The translations under genes and the position numbers were made by a program. Under the pieces are notes generated by a model. That model saw only the letters and a list, made by a program, of their open reading frames with translations, searched no databases and was not told the origin of the DNA. DNA of 64,000 bases from Motiliproteus sediminis (GTDB lineage: Bacteria; Pseudomonadota; Gammaproteobacteria; Pseudomonadales; Balneatricaceae), in contig NZ_JAERQK010000012.1 of assembly GCF_017912535.1 (NCBI RefSeq), positions 1 to 64,000 of the forward strand, in the 5' to 3' direction. Below are positions 19,931-31,014 of the stretch, one piece after another (position 1 is the stretch's first letter; each line of letters opens with the position of its first letter).

Positions 19931-20713
19931 ATGAAACAGCTACTCACACGGTGTATCGGTGCACTGTTGTTGGTAATGGCGTCGACGGGGTGGTCTGCAG
20001 AGGTTCTCGTTACCGGTGATGCCACCTTGAGCAACACCTACACGCGAGTAAACGCCTTCTACGACGGCCTGGCCGGACACAGTTCATCAATCATCAATAC
20101 CGAAGTTACCGCCGGCGACCTGGCCGGAATCGAGCTATTCTGGGCGGTGCAGCCGGCCAACGACTACACCAACAGCGAACTGACCGCGATGGCGGGTTTC
20201 CTCGCCGGGGGTGGCCGGATCGCCTTTATGGGTGAGCATGGTAGCGGCTTTGGTGAAGCTGAAAATATTCGCATCAACAGCGCATTGTCCTTCCTCGGCA
20301 GCGCGATGAGCATCGTTAATAGCCAAATTCAGGACTCAGGAGGCCAAACCGCCCTGCGGGCCAATGGCGAGATTCTTGACCATGATTTGACCGCGGGCGT
20401 TGACTCATACAACTACGCCGCCTTTGCTCCCATCCTCGGCGCGCCTGAAGTGCTGATGCTGGGGCACAACCTGACCTCGGTGATGATGGGCTTTGAGAAT
20501 ATCGGCGCGGGCAGCATCTTTCTGATCACCGATCAGAACGTCTTCGATGCAGGCCGTTTGGACGCCGGCGATAACCAGCAGATGTTCGAGAACCTGCTGT
20601 TGGCGGACACCGGCGCACCGCCGCCTCCCGGCACCACCGACGTCCCCCTGCCCGCCACGCTGTGGTTGATGGGTCTGGGCCTTGCCGTACTCTACCGGCG
20701 CCGACAGCACTAG
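19931..20713 (+). CDS. VPLPA-CTERM sorted exported protein, paralogue of the adjacent PEP-CTERM protein
   Basis: 260 residues with an N-terminal signal peptide (cleavage about GWSA/EVLV) and a C-terminal sorting tail DVPLPATLWLMGLGLAVL followed by YRRRQH. This is the VPLPA-CTERM variant, assigned in exosortase classifications to XrtD-type enzymes. The body VLVTGDATLSNTY...AGFLAGGGRIAFMGEHGSG lines up with that of the divergent PEP-CTERM neighbour (GYIQSGGGVHLTGERP). The two are therefore diverged copies carrying different sorting signals. GAGGGA precedes the ATG, and a strong terminator follows, so it is monocistronic. Confidence 0.88.
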   Translation: MKQLLTRCIGALLLVMASTGWSAEVLVTGDATLSNTYTRVNAFYDGLAGHSSSIINTEVTAGDLAGIELFWAVQPANDYTNSELTAMAGFLAGGGRIAFMGEHGSGFGEAENIRINSALSFLGSAMSIVNSQIQDSGGQTALRANGEILDHDLTAGVDSYNYAAFAPILGAPEVLMLGHNLTSVMMGFENIGAGSIFLITDQNVFDAGRLDAGDNQQMFENLLLADTGAPPPPGTTDVPLPATLWLMGLGLAVLYRRRQH

Positions 20714-20729
20714 CCGCGCCGCAACCCGA

Positions 20730-20755
20730 AAAAGGCCAGCGCTCGCTGGCCTTTT
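20730..20755 (+). terminator. Rho-independent terminator
   Basis: AAAAGGCCAGC pairs with GCTGGCCTTTT around a 4-nt loop, followed by further Ts. It ends the VPLPA-CTERM gene transcript. Confidence 0.9.
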
Positions 20756-20834
20756 TTGAGTAAAGCCCAACCCGCGATAAAAACGGGTCGCATCCACAAC
20801 AGTTATTTTCCGCTCACTGATCAATAATGAACGG

Positions 20835-22091
20835 ATGGAGAGACCCAACCCACTTTCAGACCAATTCAACGCAGCCCTCGGCTGGCTCGACACCCGCCAT
20901 CAGCCGATGCTGGATCTGACCATCGAGCTGGCAGAGATCAACTCCGGCAGTTTTAATGCCGCCGGGGTCAACCGCGTCGGTGCGCGTCTGGCCGAATACG
21001 CCCGCGAGCACTTTGGCCTCAGCGCTGAGGTGCTGCCGGTAACGCCCTACCAGCAGGTCAACCCGGATGGTTCCATCAGCCAGTTCGAACTGGGCAACGC
21101 TATCCGTCTGCGCCAACGCCCCGAAGCACCGCTGCAGCTGTTCTTCTGCGCCCATCTGGACACCGTGTTCGCCATCGATTCGCCGTTTCAGCAGGTGCTC
21201 TGGCTGGATGATGACACCCTCAACGGCCCCGGGGTGACCGACCTCAAGGGTGGTATCGCGGTGCTGCTGAACGCGCTGGAAGCGCTGGAACGCAGTCCAC
21301 TGGCGGAACGGGTCGGCTGGGAGCTCCTGTTCAACCCCGATGAGGAGATCGGCTCCATCGGCTCCGCGCCATTGATCAGCGACGCCGCGACACGCTGCGA
21401 TCTGGGGATGATCTACGAGCCCTGCTTCCCGGACGGCAATCTGGCCGGTGAGCGCAAGGGCAGCGGCAATTTCAGCATCGTGGTGGAGGGGCGCAGCGCC
21501 CATGCCGGTCGCGAACATCATCTGGGGCGCAACGCCATCCGCGCCCTCTGCGACATGATCAGCGCCATCGATGACCTCAATGGCCAGCGCGATGGCGTTA
21601 CCATCAACCCCGGCTTTATCGAGGGTGGTGGCGCGCTCAACGTGGTGCCGGACCGCGCCTTGGGGCGCTTTAACATTCGCATCGCTCATCCCGACGACGA
21701 AGCCTGGTTCCTGGCCGAACTGGAAGCGATCCGCGCGCGGATCAGCGACCGCGACGGCATCGCGGTCAAACTGCATGGCGGCTTTGGCCGCAAACCCAAA
21801 CTGTTGAACGCCACCAACCTGCGGCTGCTGGAACTGGCCCGCCACTGCGGCGCCGAGATCGGCTTGCAGCTTGACTGGCTGCCCACCGGCGGTTGCTGTG
21901 ATGGCAACAATCTAGCCGCTGCAGGTATTCCCAATATCGATACCCTTGGGGTTCAGGGCGGTGCCATTCACAGCACCGACGAATACCTTAAGGTCAACAG
22001 TCTGGTGCCACGAGCCAAGCTGTCGGCATTGATCCTGCTGCATCTGGCCGCCAGCGACCCGACGCTCTGGAAGAAGGAGCACTCATGCTAA
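20835..22091 (+). CDS. M20-family metallohydrolase (ArgE/DapE/carboxypeptidase G2-like)
   Basis: A two-zinc amidohydrolase of 418 residues. Metal-site motifs are AHLDTVF (about residue 106), GPGVTDLKGG (about 135), NPDEEIGS (about 170) and a late histidine in GGAIHST. A dimerisation domain is inserted between them. Family members remove acyl or glutamyl groups from amino acids. It overlaps aruF by 7 bp and so is the first gene of the ast operon here. The substrate is probably an N-acyl amino acid of the arginine pathway, but it could also be an unrelated scavenging step. It is not a typical AstE, which is a different (M14-like) family. Confidence 0.88.
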   Translation: MERPNPLSDQFNAALGWLDTRHQPMLDLTIELAEINSGSFNAAGVNRVGARLAEYAREHFGLSAEVLPVTPYQQVNPDGSISQFELGNAIRLRQRPEAPLQLFFCAHLDTVFAIDSPFQQVLWLDDDTLNGPGVTDLKGGIAVLLNALEALERSPLAERVGWELLFNPDEEIGSIGSAPLISDAATRCDLGMIYEPCFPDGNLAGERKGSGNFSIVVEGRSAHAGREHHLGRNAIRALCDMISAIDDLNGQRDGVTINPGFIEGGGALNVVPDRALGRFNIRIAHPDDEAWFLAELEAIRARISDRDGIAVKLHGGFGRKPKLLNATNLRLLELARHCGAEIGLQLDWLPTGGCCDGNNLAAAGIPNIDTLGVQGGAIHSTDEYLKVNSLVPRAKLSALILLHLAASDPTLWKKEHSC

Positions 22092-23110
22092 GCGTACGCC
22101 CGGTCAATTTTGCCGACATTCAGGATCTGGAGCGTTTGGCCGTGATCTCCGGTGGCCGACTGACCACCCTGCCCGCCAATCGCGATCATCTCAGTGAACT
22201 GATCGGCGGCACCCAGCAGTCGCTGCGCAAAGCGGTCCGGCGAGCCGAAGGGGAAAGCTACCATTTTGTGCTGGAGCAGGATGGCCAAGTGATCGGCGTT
22301 GCCGGGATCGAGTCGGCAGTGGGCTTGGGTGCCCCCTTCTACAGCTACCGCATCGACGAAGTGGTTCACGCCTCCAGCGATCTGCAGATTCACAACCGCA
22401 TTCCGGCCCTGCACCTGTGTCAGGACTACACCGGCTGCTCGCGCCTTTACACCCTGTTTATCGATGGCGAGCACCGCACCCCGGAGAGCCTGCACCTGCT
22501 GTCCCGAGCGCGAATGCTGTTCATGGCACAGTTCCCCGAGCGTTTTGCCGCCCGCACCCTGGTGGAACTGCAGGGCAGCATCGACGATAACGGCAACTCA
22601 CCGTTCTGGGATTGTCTCGGGCGCCACTTTTTCAGCATGGAGTTTGACCGCGCCAACTATCTCACCGGCATCAACGCCAAAAGCTTTATCGCCGACCTGA
22701 TGCCCCACTACCCCGTCTACGTACCGCTGCTGACACCCGCCGCCCAGGCGTGCCTCGGTGAGCCACGCCCGGACGTTGAGGAGGTCATGGCGCTGCTTGA
22801 AGACGAAGGGTTCAACTACCGCGGTTACGTCGATATCTTCGATGCCGGCCCCACGCTGGAGCACCGCACCAACCAGATCCGTAGCGTGGAGCAAAGCCGC
22901 GAACTCAAGGCCAACATCGGCCGCGTGCCGGCAGATGCCCCCTGGATGCTGGTTAGCAACGGGCGGCTGGAGGACTATCGCTGCCTGCTGACCCGTGTCG
23001 TTGCCGAAACCACCACGTTGAGTGCCGATGATGCCGAACGCCTCGGCATCACCGACGGCGAACCGGTGAGGACCATCCCCGTGGCGGCGGAAGATATCGG
23101 CCGCGCTTGA
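22085..23110 (+). CDS. aruF: Arginine N-succinyltransferase, AruF-type subunit
   Basis: First enzyme of the AST arginine-degrading pathway: succinyl-CoA plus arginine gives N2-succinylarginine. In pseudomonads it is a heteromer of AruF and AruG, both members of the AstA fold. This 341-residue protein shares the hallmarks YSYRIDEVVHASSDLQIHN, LMPHYPVYVPLL and GYVDIFDAGPTLEHRT, and is closer to AruF (LMPHYP). It overlaps the M20 gene upstream and precedes its paralogue at 23172. Confidence 0.94.
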   Translation: MLSVRPVNFADIQDLERLAVISGGRLTTLPANRDHLSELIGGTQQSLRKAVRRAEGESYHFVLEQDGQVIGVAGIESAVGLGAPFYSYRIDEVVHASSDLQIHNRIPALHLCQDYTGCSRLYTLFIDGEHRTPESLHLLSRARMLFMAQFPERFAARTLVELQGSIDDNGNSPFWDCLGRHFFSMEFDRANYLTGINAKSFIADLMPHYPVYVPLLTPAAQACLGEPRPDVEEVMALLEDEGFNYRGYVDIFDAGPTLEHRTNQIRSVEQSRELKANIGRVPADAPWMLVSNGRLEDYRCLLTRVVAETTTLSADDAERLGITDGEPVRTIPVAAEDIGRA

Positions 23111-23171
23111 CAACCAGAACCTTCATTAACCCGGAACCGCTCCATGGCGGTCCGAGCGGAGTAGCAATACC

Positions 23172-25665
<2,494 letters not shown>

Positions 25666-25682
25666 CTCAAACGGCTGTTCAA

Positions 25683-25702
25683 GGCCCGCCCGACGGCGGG
25701 CC
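25683..25702 (+). terminator. GC hairpin after astD (weak terminator)
   Basis: GGCCCGCC pairs perfectly with GGCGGGCC around CGAC, 17 bp past the astD stop. There is no T-run after it, so termination may be inefficient or Rho-assisted. Confidence 0.5.
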
Positions 25703-25746
25703 TATACTGGCGACAAGGCAGGGCGTTTGGCAACGCGGAGGTGTCT

Positions 25747-26169
25747 ATGTCGCTCCGGTCATCGATTTCACCACTACTGGCACTGGCGCTGTTACTGCCA
25801 GCCCGTGAAGCGCTGGCAACCCCCGCATCCAACGAGCTGCACCGATTACTTTCCGGCTACAGTTACCAGTACAGCTACGGTACTGGCGTTTCTTCCAGCC
25901 GTCCACGTATCACCCTGTTCGTTCATTACTGCCACGACGGACGCTACTTCAGTGCCGGCCAAAGCTGTCGGCCCAATCTGTATGCATCAGGTTATCAATG
26001 CACCTCATTACAGGATCAGGGGCAGTGGCAGGCGGCCGCTGATCGAGTCGATTGGCGCTCCAGCTCCGGCAATCAGGGCAGTCTGGCGCTGATCCGCCAA
26101 CCCAATGGCAGCCTTGCCGACAACAACGGTAATCCGCTGGTGCGCCTGGGGCCCGCCAGCTGCCCCTGA
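25747..26169 (+). CDS. Small secreted protein of unknown function
   Basis: 140 residues with a clear signal peptide (LLALALLLPAREALA, cleavage near residue 25). It is not recognised. The mature part is Ser/Tyr-rich at first (SGYSYQYSYGTGVSSS). Four cysteines follow in a HYCHDGRYFSAGQSC-type segment and near the C-terminus, suggesting two disulfides in a small periplasmic or secreted domain. ATG 25747 is preferred over GTG 25741 because GGAGG lies just upstream and overlaps that GTG. Confidence 0.75.
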   Translation: MSLRSSISPLLALALLLPAREALATPASNELHRLLSGYSYQYSYGTGVSSSRPRITLFVHYCHDGRYFSAGQSCRPNLYASGYQCTSLQDQGQWQAAADRVDWRSSSGNQGSLALIRQPNGSLADNNGNPLVRLGPASCP

Positions 26170-26242
26170 TTCCCGCCGGGCATCCGCCCGCGTTGATTTC
26201 GCGGTATACTGTCCGATTGTTCGTCAATGCCAAACCGACGCC

Positions 26243-26560
26243 ATGAAACATCGTCCCACCAAAGCCGAGTTGCGCGAATCGCTGCAGCGAGACGTGGAAG
26301 AGTTCCTCACCCAGGGCGGTGAGATCGCCGAAGTACCGCGCGGTGCCACCGGCTGGGACAACCCTCTGGCCGCCAAACCGGACTTCGCCTTTGTCGGCCC
26401 CCGCAACGAGCGAACACCGGTGCAGGAGGTCGTGGCAGCGATAGAATCGCGCAAGAGCAAACCGCCCAAGCCAACCACCCGCCGCCAGCGACAGCGGCCA
26501 CGCAAAAAAGCGGTCTACGACGATTTCGGCGAGCTGATCCGCTGGGTGTGGGTCGATTAG
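26243..26560 (+). CDS. Small basic/acidic protein of unknown function, SutA-like motif
   Basis: 105 residues, cytosolic, start ATG 26243. The first half, with EEFLTQGGEIAEVPRG, resembles the folded core of the RNA-polymerase-binding regulator SutA of Pseudomonas (EEFLARGGKVQEI). The second half has a very basic stretch TTRRQRQRPRKKAV and an aromatic C-terminus (IRWVWVD). This layout suggests a nucleic-acid or polymerase contact, but that is inference from a short motif. It stands alone between two small secreted-protein genes. Confidence 0.75.
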   Translation: MKHRPTKAELRESLQRDVEEFLTQGGEIAEVPRGATGWDNPLAAKPDFAFVGPRNERTPVQEVVAAIESRKSKPPKPTTRRQRQRPRKKAVYDDFGELIRWVWVD

Positions 26561-26674
26561 GACCATCAGGGGGCGGGGCACTATTCACCCCGATGACACG
26601 AGCCTTCAACCCGTAGTAACCGAGTAATACGTTAAAGTATGAGCATCACTCAGCCATATCATCCGGGATACACT

Positions 26675-26920
26675 ATGCGCAGCTTGCTCTGGTTAGCACT
26701 GAGCATGTTGATCACCGCCTGCAGCCCGCCGCAGACGGCTCAGGAACCGCCACCCGCGGTCGAAACCGGCTCGCAAAGCCCGGCGGAGTTTGGCATCTGC
26801 TATGATGCCAACGGCTGTTCCACCGGTACCGAATCCTGGTATAGCGTCACCCGGAGCCAGTGCCGCTCCGTCAAGGGTTCCAGCTGGAAAGGTCCGGTAT
26901 CCGGCTGCGTTAACTTTTAA
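26675..26920 (+). CDS. Small lipoprotein of unknown function
   Basis: 81 residues from ATG 26675. A short signal ends in a lipobox (LITAC), then a Pro/Gln/Glu linker. The compact C-terminal domain has four cysteines (CYDANGC, then two more), probably disulfide-bonded. No family recognised. Its end overlaps the convergent recJ end by 11 bp. Confidence 0.7.
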   Translation: MRSLLWLALSMLITACSPPQTAQEPPPAVETGSQSPAEFGICYDANGCSTGTESWYSVTRSQCRSVKGSSWKGPVSGCVNF

Positions 26921-28646
26921 CTGGCAGCGGTTCCAGATAATCCACCAGCAGCTGCAGTGACTGGTTCCCCCGAAACTCGTTGATATCCAGTTTGTACACC
27001 ACCCGCGCTCGGGGCGCTTCACTCGGCCACAGTTCAAGATCCACGTTAAAGGCGATGGCATCGACGCAATAGCCACCCGCCGCAGCTAGCACCAGCTTCA
27101 GATGGCGCTGGCCGACAATCCGCTGCTGTACCAGTTCGAACTCGCCATCAAACAGCGGCTCGGGAAAGTGCTGCCCCCAGGGGCCGGCAAAGCGCAGCTC
27201 ACGTGCTACCTCCATGGTTAGCTCCTGCGGCGACAACTCACCGTCAGTATCGATCCGGGCCTGTAGTTGGGTCGCGCTGAGAGATCGCGCCGCCTCGTCG
27301 CAGAAGGCGTGCTGAAAAGCCGTGAAGCCGTCGTGATCCAGGGTCAGCCCGGCCGCCATGGCGTGGCCACCGAACTTGGTCAACAGCCCGGGGTAGCGCG
27401 CGGCAACCGCATCCAGCGCATCGCGAATGTGCAGCCCGGGAATAGAGCGTGCCGAACCTTTGAGCTGGCCATTTTCGGCACGGGCAAAGGCGATGACCGG
27501 GCGATGCAGGCGGTCCTTGATCCGCGATGCAAGAATACCGATGACCCCTTCGTGCCAGTCCGGCTCATAAAGACAGACCCCCGCCGGCGGCTCACCATCA
27601 CGCCCCAGATCAAGCTGTTTGAGAAGCTCCAGCGCCTGCACCTGCATCGATTGTTCGATCAGTTTGCGATCCTGATTGAAGCGATCCAGCTCCGCCGCCA
27701 GCGCACGCGCTTCAGCCGGATCATCGGTAAGCAAGCAGCGGATGCCGATCGACATATCATCCAGCCGGCCGGCTGCATTCAGGCGCGGACCGATGGCAAA
27801 GCCAAGATCCGACGCCACCAACTGCTCCGGCTTGCGGCCGGCCACATCCAGCAGCGCCAACATACCCGGACGGGCCCTTCCGGCACGGATACGACGTAAC
27901 CCCTGCTCCACCAGGCGGCGGTTATTCTGCTCCAGACTGACCACATCGGCCACGGTCCCCAGCGCCACCAGGTCGAGCCAATCGGCAAGATTAGGCAGCG
28001 GAATACCCTGCCGCGCAAACCAGCCCTGCTGCTCCAACCAGCGGCGCAGCGCCGACAACACGTAAAAGATCACCCCGACACCGCAGGTGCTCTTGGCGGG
28101 AAATTCACAGCCGGGCTGATTGGGATTCACCAACGCGTCGGCCTTGGGCAGCTGACTCCCAGCCAGGTGATGGTCGGTGACCACCACCCGCATGCCGGCA
28201 GCTCTGGCGGCGGCCACTCCCTCAACGCTCGACACGCCGTTATCGACCGTGATCAGCAGCTGCGGTTCACAGCGTGCCGCCACCGCCACGATTTCGGGGC
28301 TGAGCCCATAGCCGTATGCGAAGCGGTCGGGAACCAGGAAATCGACCCAACCGGCACCCATGGCGCGCAGACCCAGCACGGCCAAAGCGCTACTGGTCGC
28401 ACCGTCACAATCATAATCGCCAACAATCAGAATTCGTTCGCCCCGCATCAGCGTGTCGCCGATCACCGCCACCGCACGATCAATATCTTTCAGGGCATGG
28501 TATGGCAGCAGGCCCTTGAGACCGGTGTCCAGCTCATCGGGGCCCTGCACACCGCGAGCCGCAAATATTCGCTGGAGTAGCGGAGATAACCCGCTGCCGG
28601 CCAGAGGATTGGTGTCAGTCGAACGGCGAACAATCAGCTTCTGCAT
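26910..28646 (-). CDS. recJ: Single-stranded-DNA-specific exonuclease RecJ
   Basis: 5'-3' exonuclease for recombination and mismatch repair. DHH-family motifs: VGDYDCDGATSSALAVLGL (about residue 95), VVTDHH (about 155) and, in the DHHA1 part, FGGHAMAAGLTL. An OB-type domain forms the C-terminus. The 578 residues match RecJ. It begins immediately after the stop of the upstream ElyC-like gene, so the two form an operon. Confidence 0.96.
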   Translation of the reverse strand: MQKLIVRRSTDTNPLAGSGLSPLLQRIFAARGVQGPDELDTGLKGLLPYHALKDIDRAVAVIGDTLMRGERILIVGDYDCDGATSSALAVLGLRAMGAGWVDFLVPDRFAYGYGLSPEIVAVAARCEPQLLITVDNGVSSVEGVAAARAAGMRVVVTDHHLAGSQLPKADALVNPNQPGCEFPAKSTCGVGVIFYVLSALRRWLEQQGWFARQGIPLPNLADWLDLVALGTVADVVSLEQNNRRLVEQGLRRIRAGRARPGMLALLDVAGRKPEQLVASDLGFAIGPRLNAAGRLDDMSIGIRCLLTDDPAEARALAAELDRFNQDRKLIEQSMQVQALELLKQLDLGRDGEPPAGVCLYEPDWHEGVIGILASRIKDRLHRPVIAFARAENGQLKGSARSIPGLHIRDALDAVAARYPGLLTKFGGHAMAAGLTLDHDGFTAFQHAFCDEAARSLSATQLQARIDTDGELSPQELTMEVARELRFAGPWGQHFPEPLFDGEFELVQQRIVGQRHLKLVLAAAGGYCVDAIAFNVDLELWPSEAPRARVVYKLDINEFRGNQSLQLLVDYLEPLPVKS

Positions 28647-29507
28647 CTATTTCCCCTGCGGTTCGGGCACACCAGCACCGGCACTGCCGGGCAACAGTTG
28701 GTGGGTTTTACCGGTCAGCCTGTAGGCGAACAATCCCAGCCATTCCCGCACCCCCATGGTCAGGTCGACCAGATTCTCCGACAAGGAAAAGTACCAGCGC
28801 TGTTTCGCGGGCGGCAACGACCAGTGGTCCACCGGATGCGGCTGTACTGACCAACCCTGCGCTTGAAAGATGCCGACCGAACGCGGCATATGGAACGCGG
28901 AGGTGACCAGCAGCCAAGGCTTATCGCCCCGCTCGGCGCTGATCGGATCCGCCAGTGGTTTGGCAAACAGCGCATTCTCGTAGGTGTTGCGCGACTTGCG
29001 TTCCAGTATCACCCGCTGCGCCAGTCCCAGCCGCTGCAGCAGCGGTTCCAGCGCGTCGGCACCGCCAAACTGCTGTTGGGTAACGGCACCGGAACCGCCG
29101 GTAAATATGATCGGCAGATCGGGGAACTGCTGCGCTAACGCCAGCAGCTCCAGATAGCGATCGCCGGCATCGGTTAGCTCCAGCCGGTCCCAGTAGCGAC
29201 TGCGGGCGAGGCTCTCGCCACCGCCCAACACGACCACCCCCGACAGCTCTTCGGCGACCACGGGCTGCTGCTTAAAGCGGGTTTCAAGGGGATAGAGCAG
29301 CAGGTTGCCGGCGGGATAGAGCGCAATCAACCACAACAACACCAGGGTAAACCACAGCAGTTTATGGCTCTGGCGCCGGTCGTTACCGATTCCGGCGTGA
29401 CGCCAGCGCCCGCGCACCGCAGCGACAGTCAGCAACAGCAACAGCAGGTGATCGGGGCGCGCAAAAGCCCAGATCAGTTTGGAGCTGAGAAAGAACAGGC
29501 TATCCAT
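28647..29507 (-). CDS. ElyC/SanA/YdcF-family (DUF218) membrane protein
   Basis: 286 residues with two N-terminal transmembrane segments (about 5-32 and 48-66) and a DUF218 domain. Motifs are GVVVLGGGESL, ITFTGGSGA-like IIFTGGSGA, RNTYENA and SAFHMPRS. E. coli ElyC of this fold is needed for envelope integrity and lipid-II recycling balance; the biochemical activity is unsettled. Two-membrane-helix topology fits ElyC better than SanA or YdcF. It lies directly before recJ. Confidence 0.88.
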   Translation of the reverse strand: MDSLFFLSSKLIWAFARPDHLLLLLLTVAAVRGRWRHAGIGNDRRQSHKLLWFTLVLLWLIALYPAGNLLLYPLETRFKQQPVVAEELSGVVVLGGGESLARSRYWDRLELTDAGDRYLELLALAQQFPDLPIIFTGGSGAVTQQQFGGADALEPLLQRLGLAQRVILERKSRNTYENALFAKPLADPISAERGDKPWLLVTSAFHMPRSVGIFQAQGWSVQPHPVDHWSLPPAKQRWYFSLSENLVDLTMGVREWLGLFAYRLTGKTHQLLPGSAGAGVPEPQGK

Positions 29508-29547
29508 GGTCTGGGGGCGACTCCGGCTGTGATGACCCGCGCTTAGT

Positions 29548-29574
29548 AAAACGCCGGGGCAAGCCCGGCGTTTT
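29548..29574 (-). terminator. Rho-independent terminator of hom-thrC
   Basis: AAAACGCCGGG and CCCGGCGTTTT pair around a 5-nt loop just beyond the thrC stop; T-runs are present in both directions. Confidence 0.85.
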
Positions 29575-29590
29575 AGCTGACAGGCTCAGT

Positions 29591-30997
29591 TTAGCTGAGC
29601 TGCTCGGCCATGTAGGCCTGTACTGCAGCCAAGTCCTTGGGGAGGACCTGATAGCGCTCCTCGCGCTCGAACAGGTCTTCAAGGTGGTGCGGCAGCTCCG
29701 GCGACTTGCAACCTGCCTTCACCACCGGTTCAGGGAACTTGACCGGATGCGCGGTGGCCAGCGCCACCATCGGCGTTTTGGCGTCACGGCGGCACTCCTG
29801 CGCGGCTTTTACCCCAATCGCGGTGTGCGGGTCGAGCAGCTCTTCGGTGCGCTCAAACATGTCGGCGATCACCGCCACGCAGCCCTCGTCGTCGAGGCGG
29901 TAGCTGTCGAACAGTTCACGCGCCTTGGCCAGACGGTTGGAATCAAGGCTGGCGTTGCCGGCCGCCATGTTGGACACCAGCGCCGCGGTCGCAGCACCGT
30001 CACGGTCATACAGGTCGAACAGCAGGCGCTCAAAGTTGCTGGATACCATGATATCCATGCTCGGCGACAGCGTATGCACCAGCGGCTGGGCCGAGTAATC
30101 GTTGGCGCTGATGCAGCGGTGCAGAATGTCGTTGACGTTGGTGGCTACCACCAGTTGCTTCACCGGCAGTCCCATACCACGGGCCAGGTAGCCCGCAAAG
30201 ATATCGCCAAAGTTACCGGTGGGGACGGCAAAGGAGACTTCGCGGTGTGGGCCGCCAAGGCTCAGGGAGGCATGGAAGTAGTAGACGATCTGGGCCATGA
30301 TCCGCGCCCAGTTGATGGAGTTGACCGCCACCAGCTTACGCCCCTTGAGGAACTCCTGATTGGCAAAGCTCTGCTTGACCATCTGCTGGCAGTCGTCAAA
30401 ATTGCCCTCGATCGCCAGGTTATAGATGTTGTCGCCGACGATAGTGGTCATCTGCTTGCGCTGTACGTCGGAGACGCGGTTGTGCGGGTGCAGAATAAAA
30501 ATATCGACGTTGTCGCAACGCTTGCAACCTTCGATGGCGGCAGAACCGGTGTCACCGGAGGTCGCCCCCATGATCACCACCCGCTCCTGGCGCTTTTCCA
30601 GCACGTAATCGAGCAGACGGCCGAGCAGTTGCAAAGCAAAGTCTTTGAACGCCAGGGTCGGGCCGTGAAACAGTTCCAGCACCCACAAATTGCTATCCAA
30701 CTGTTTCAGCGGCGCTACCGCGTCGTGGGCAAACACCCGGTCATCGCCGCTGATCCCATAGGTGTCATCGATAATGGCATCGAGATCCGCCTGGGGAATG
30801 GTATCGGCCACAAACGGGGCGATGATCTTCTTGGCCAGCTCGGCGTAAGAGAGACCGGCCCAGCTGGCGATCTCCTCTCTGGAAAACTGCGGTAGCTGCT
30901 CGGGCACGTAGAGACCGCCATCGGAGGCAAGGCCTGCCAGCAGTACTTGTTCAAAGTTGAGCGCAGGCGCCTGACCGCGGGTACTGATGTATTTCAT
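29591..30997 (-). CDS. thrC: Threonine synthase
   Basis: PLP enzyme that turns O-phosphohomoserine into threonine. It begins MKYISTRGQAPALNFEQVLL, typical of the longer (about 468-residue) ThrC class. The PLP lysine is in LFHGPTLAFKDFALQ, and the phosphate-binding glycine-rich loop lies in MGATSGDTGSAA. It follows hom by 17 bp in the usual Pseudomonas hom-thrC operon and is closed by a terminator. Confidence 0.97.
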   Translation of the reverse strand: MKYISTRGQAPALNFEQVLLAGLASDGGLYVPEQLPQFSREEIASWAGLSYAELAKKIIAPFVADTIPQADLDAIIDDTYGISGDDRVFAHDAVAPLKQLDSNLWVLELFHGPTLAFKDFALQLLGRLLDYVLEKRQERVVIMGATSGDTGSAAIEGCKRCDNVDIFILHPHNRVSDVQRKQMTTIVGDNIYNLAIEGNFDDCQQMVKQSFANQEFLKGRKLVAVNSINWARIMAQIVYYFHASLSLGGPHREVSFAVPTGNFGDIFAGYLARGMGLPVKQLVVATNVNDILHRCISANDYSAQPLVHTLSPSMDIMVSSNFERLLFDLYDRDGAATAALVSNMAAGNASLDSNRLAKARELFDSYRLDDEGCVAVIADMFERTEELLDPHTAIGVKAAQECRRDAKTPMVALATAHPVKFPEPVVKAGCKSPELPHHLEDLFEREERYQVLPKDLAAVQAYMAEQLS

Positions 30998-31014
30998 GTA
31001 GAACCGTTCTCCTG

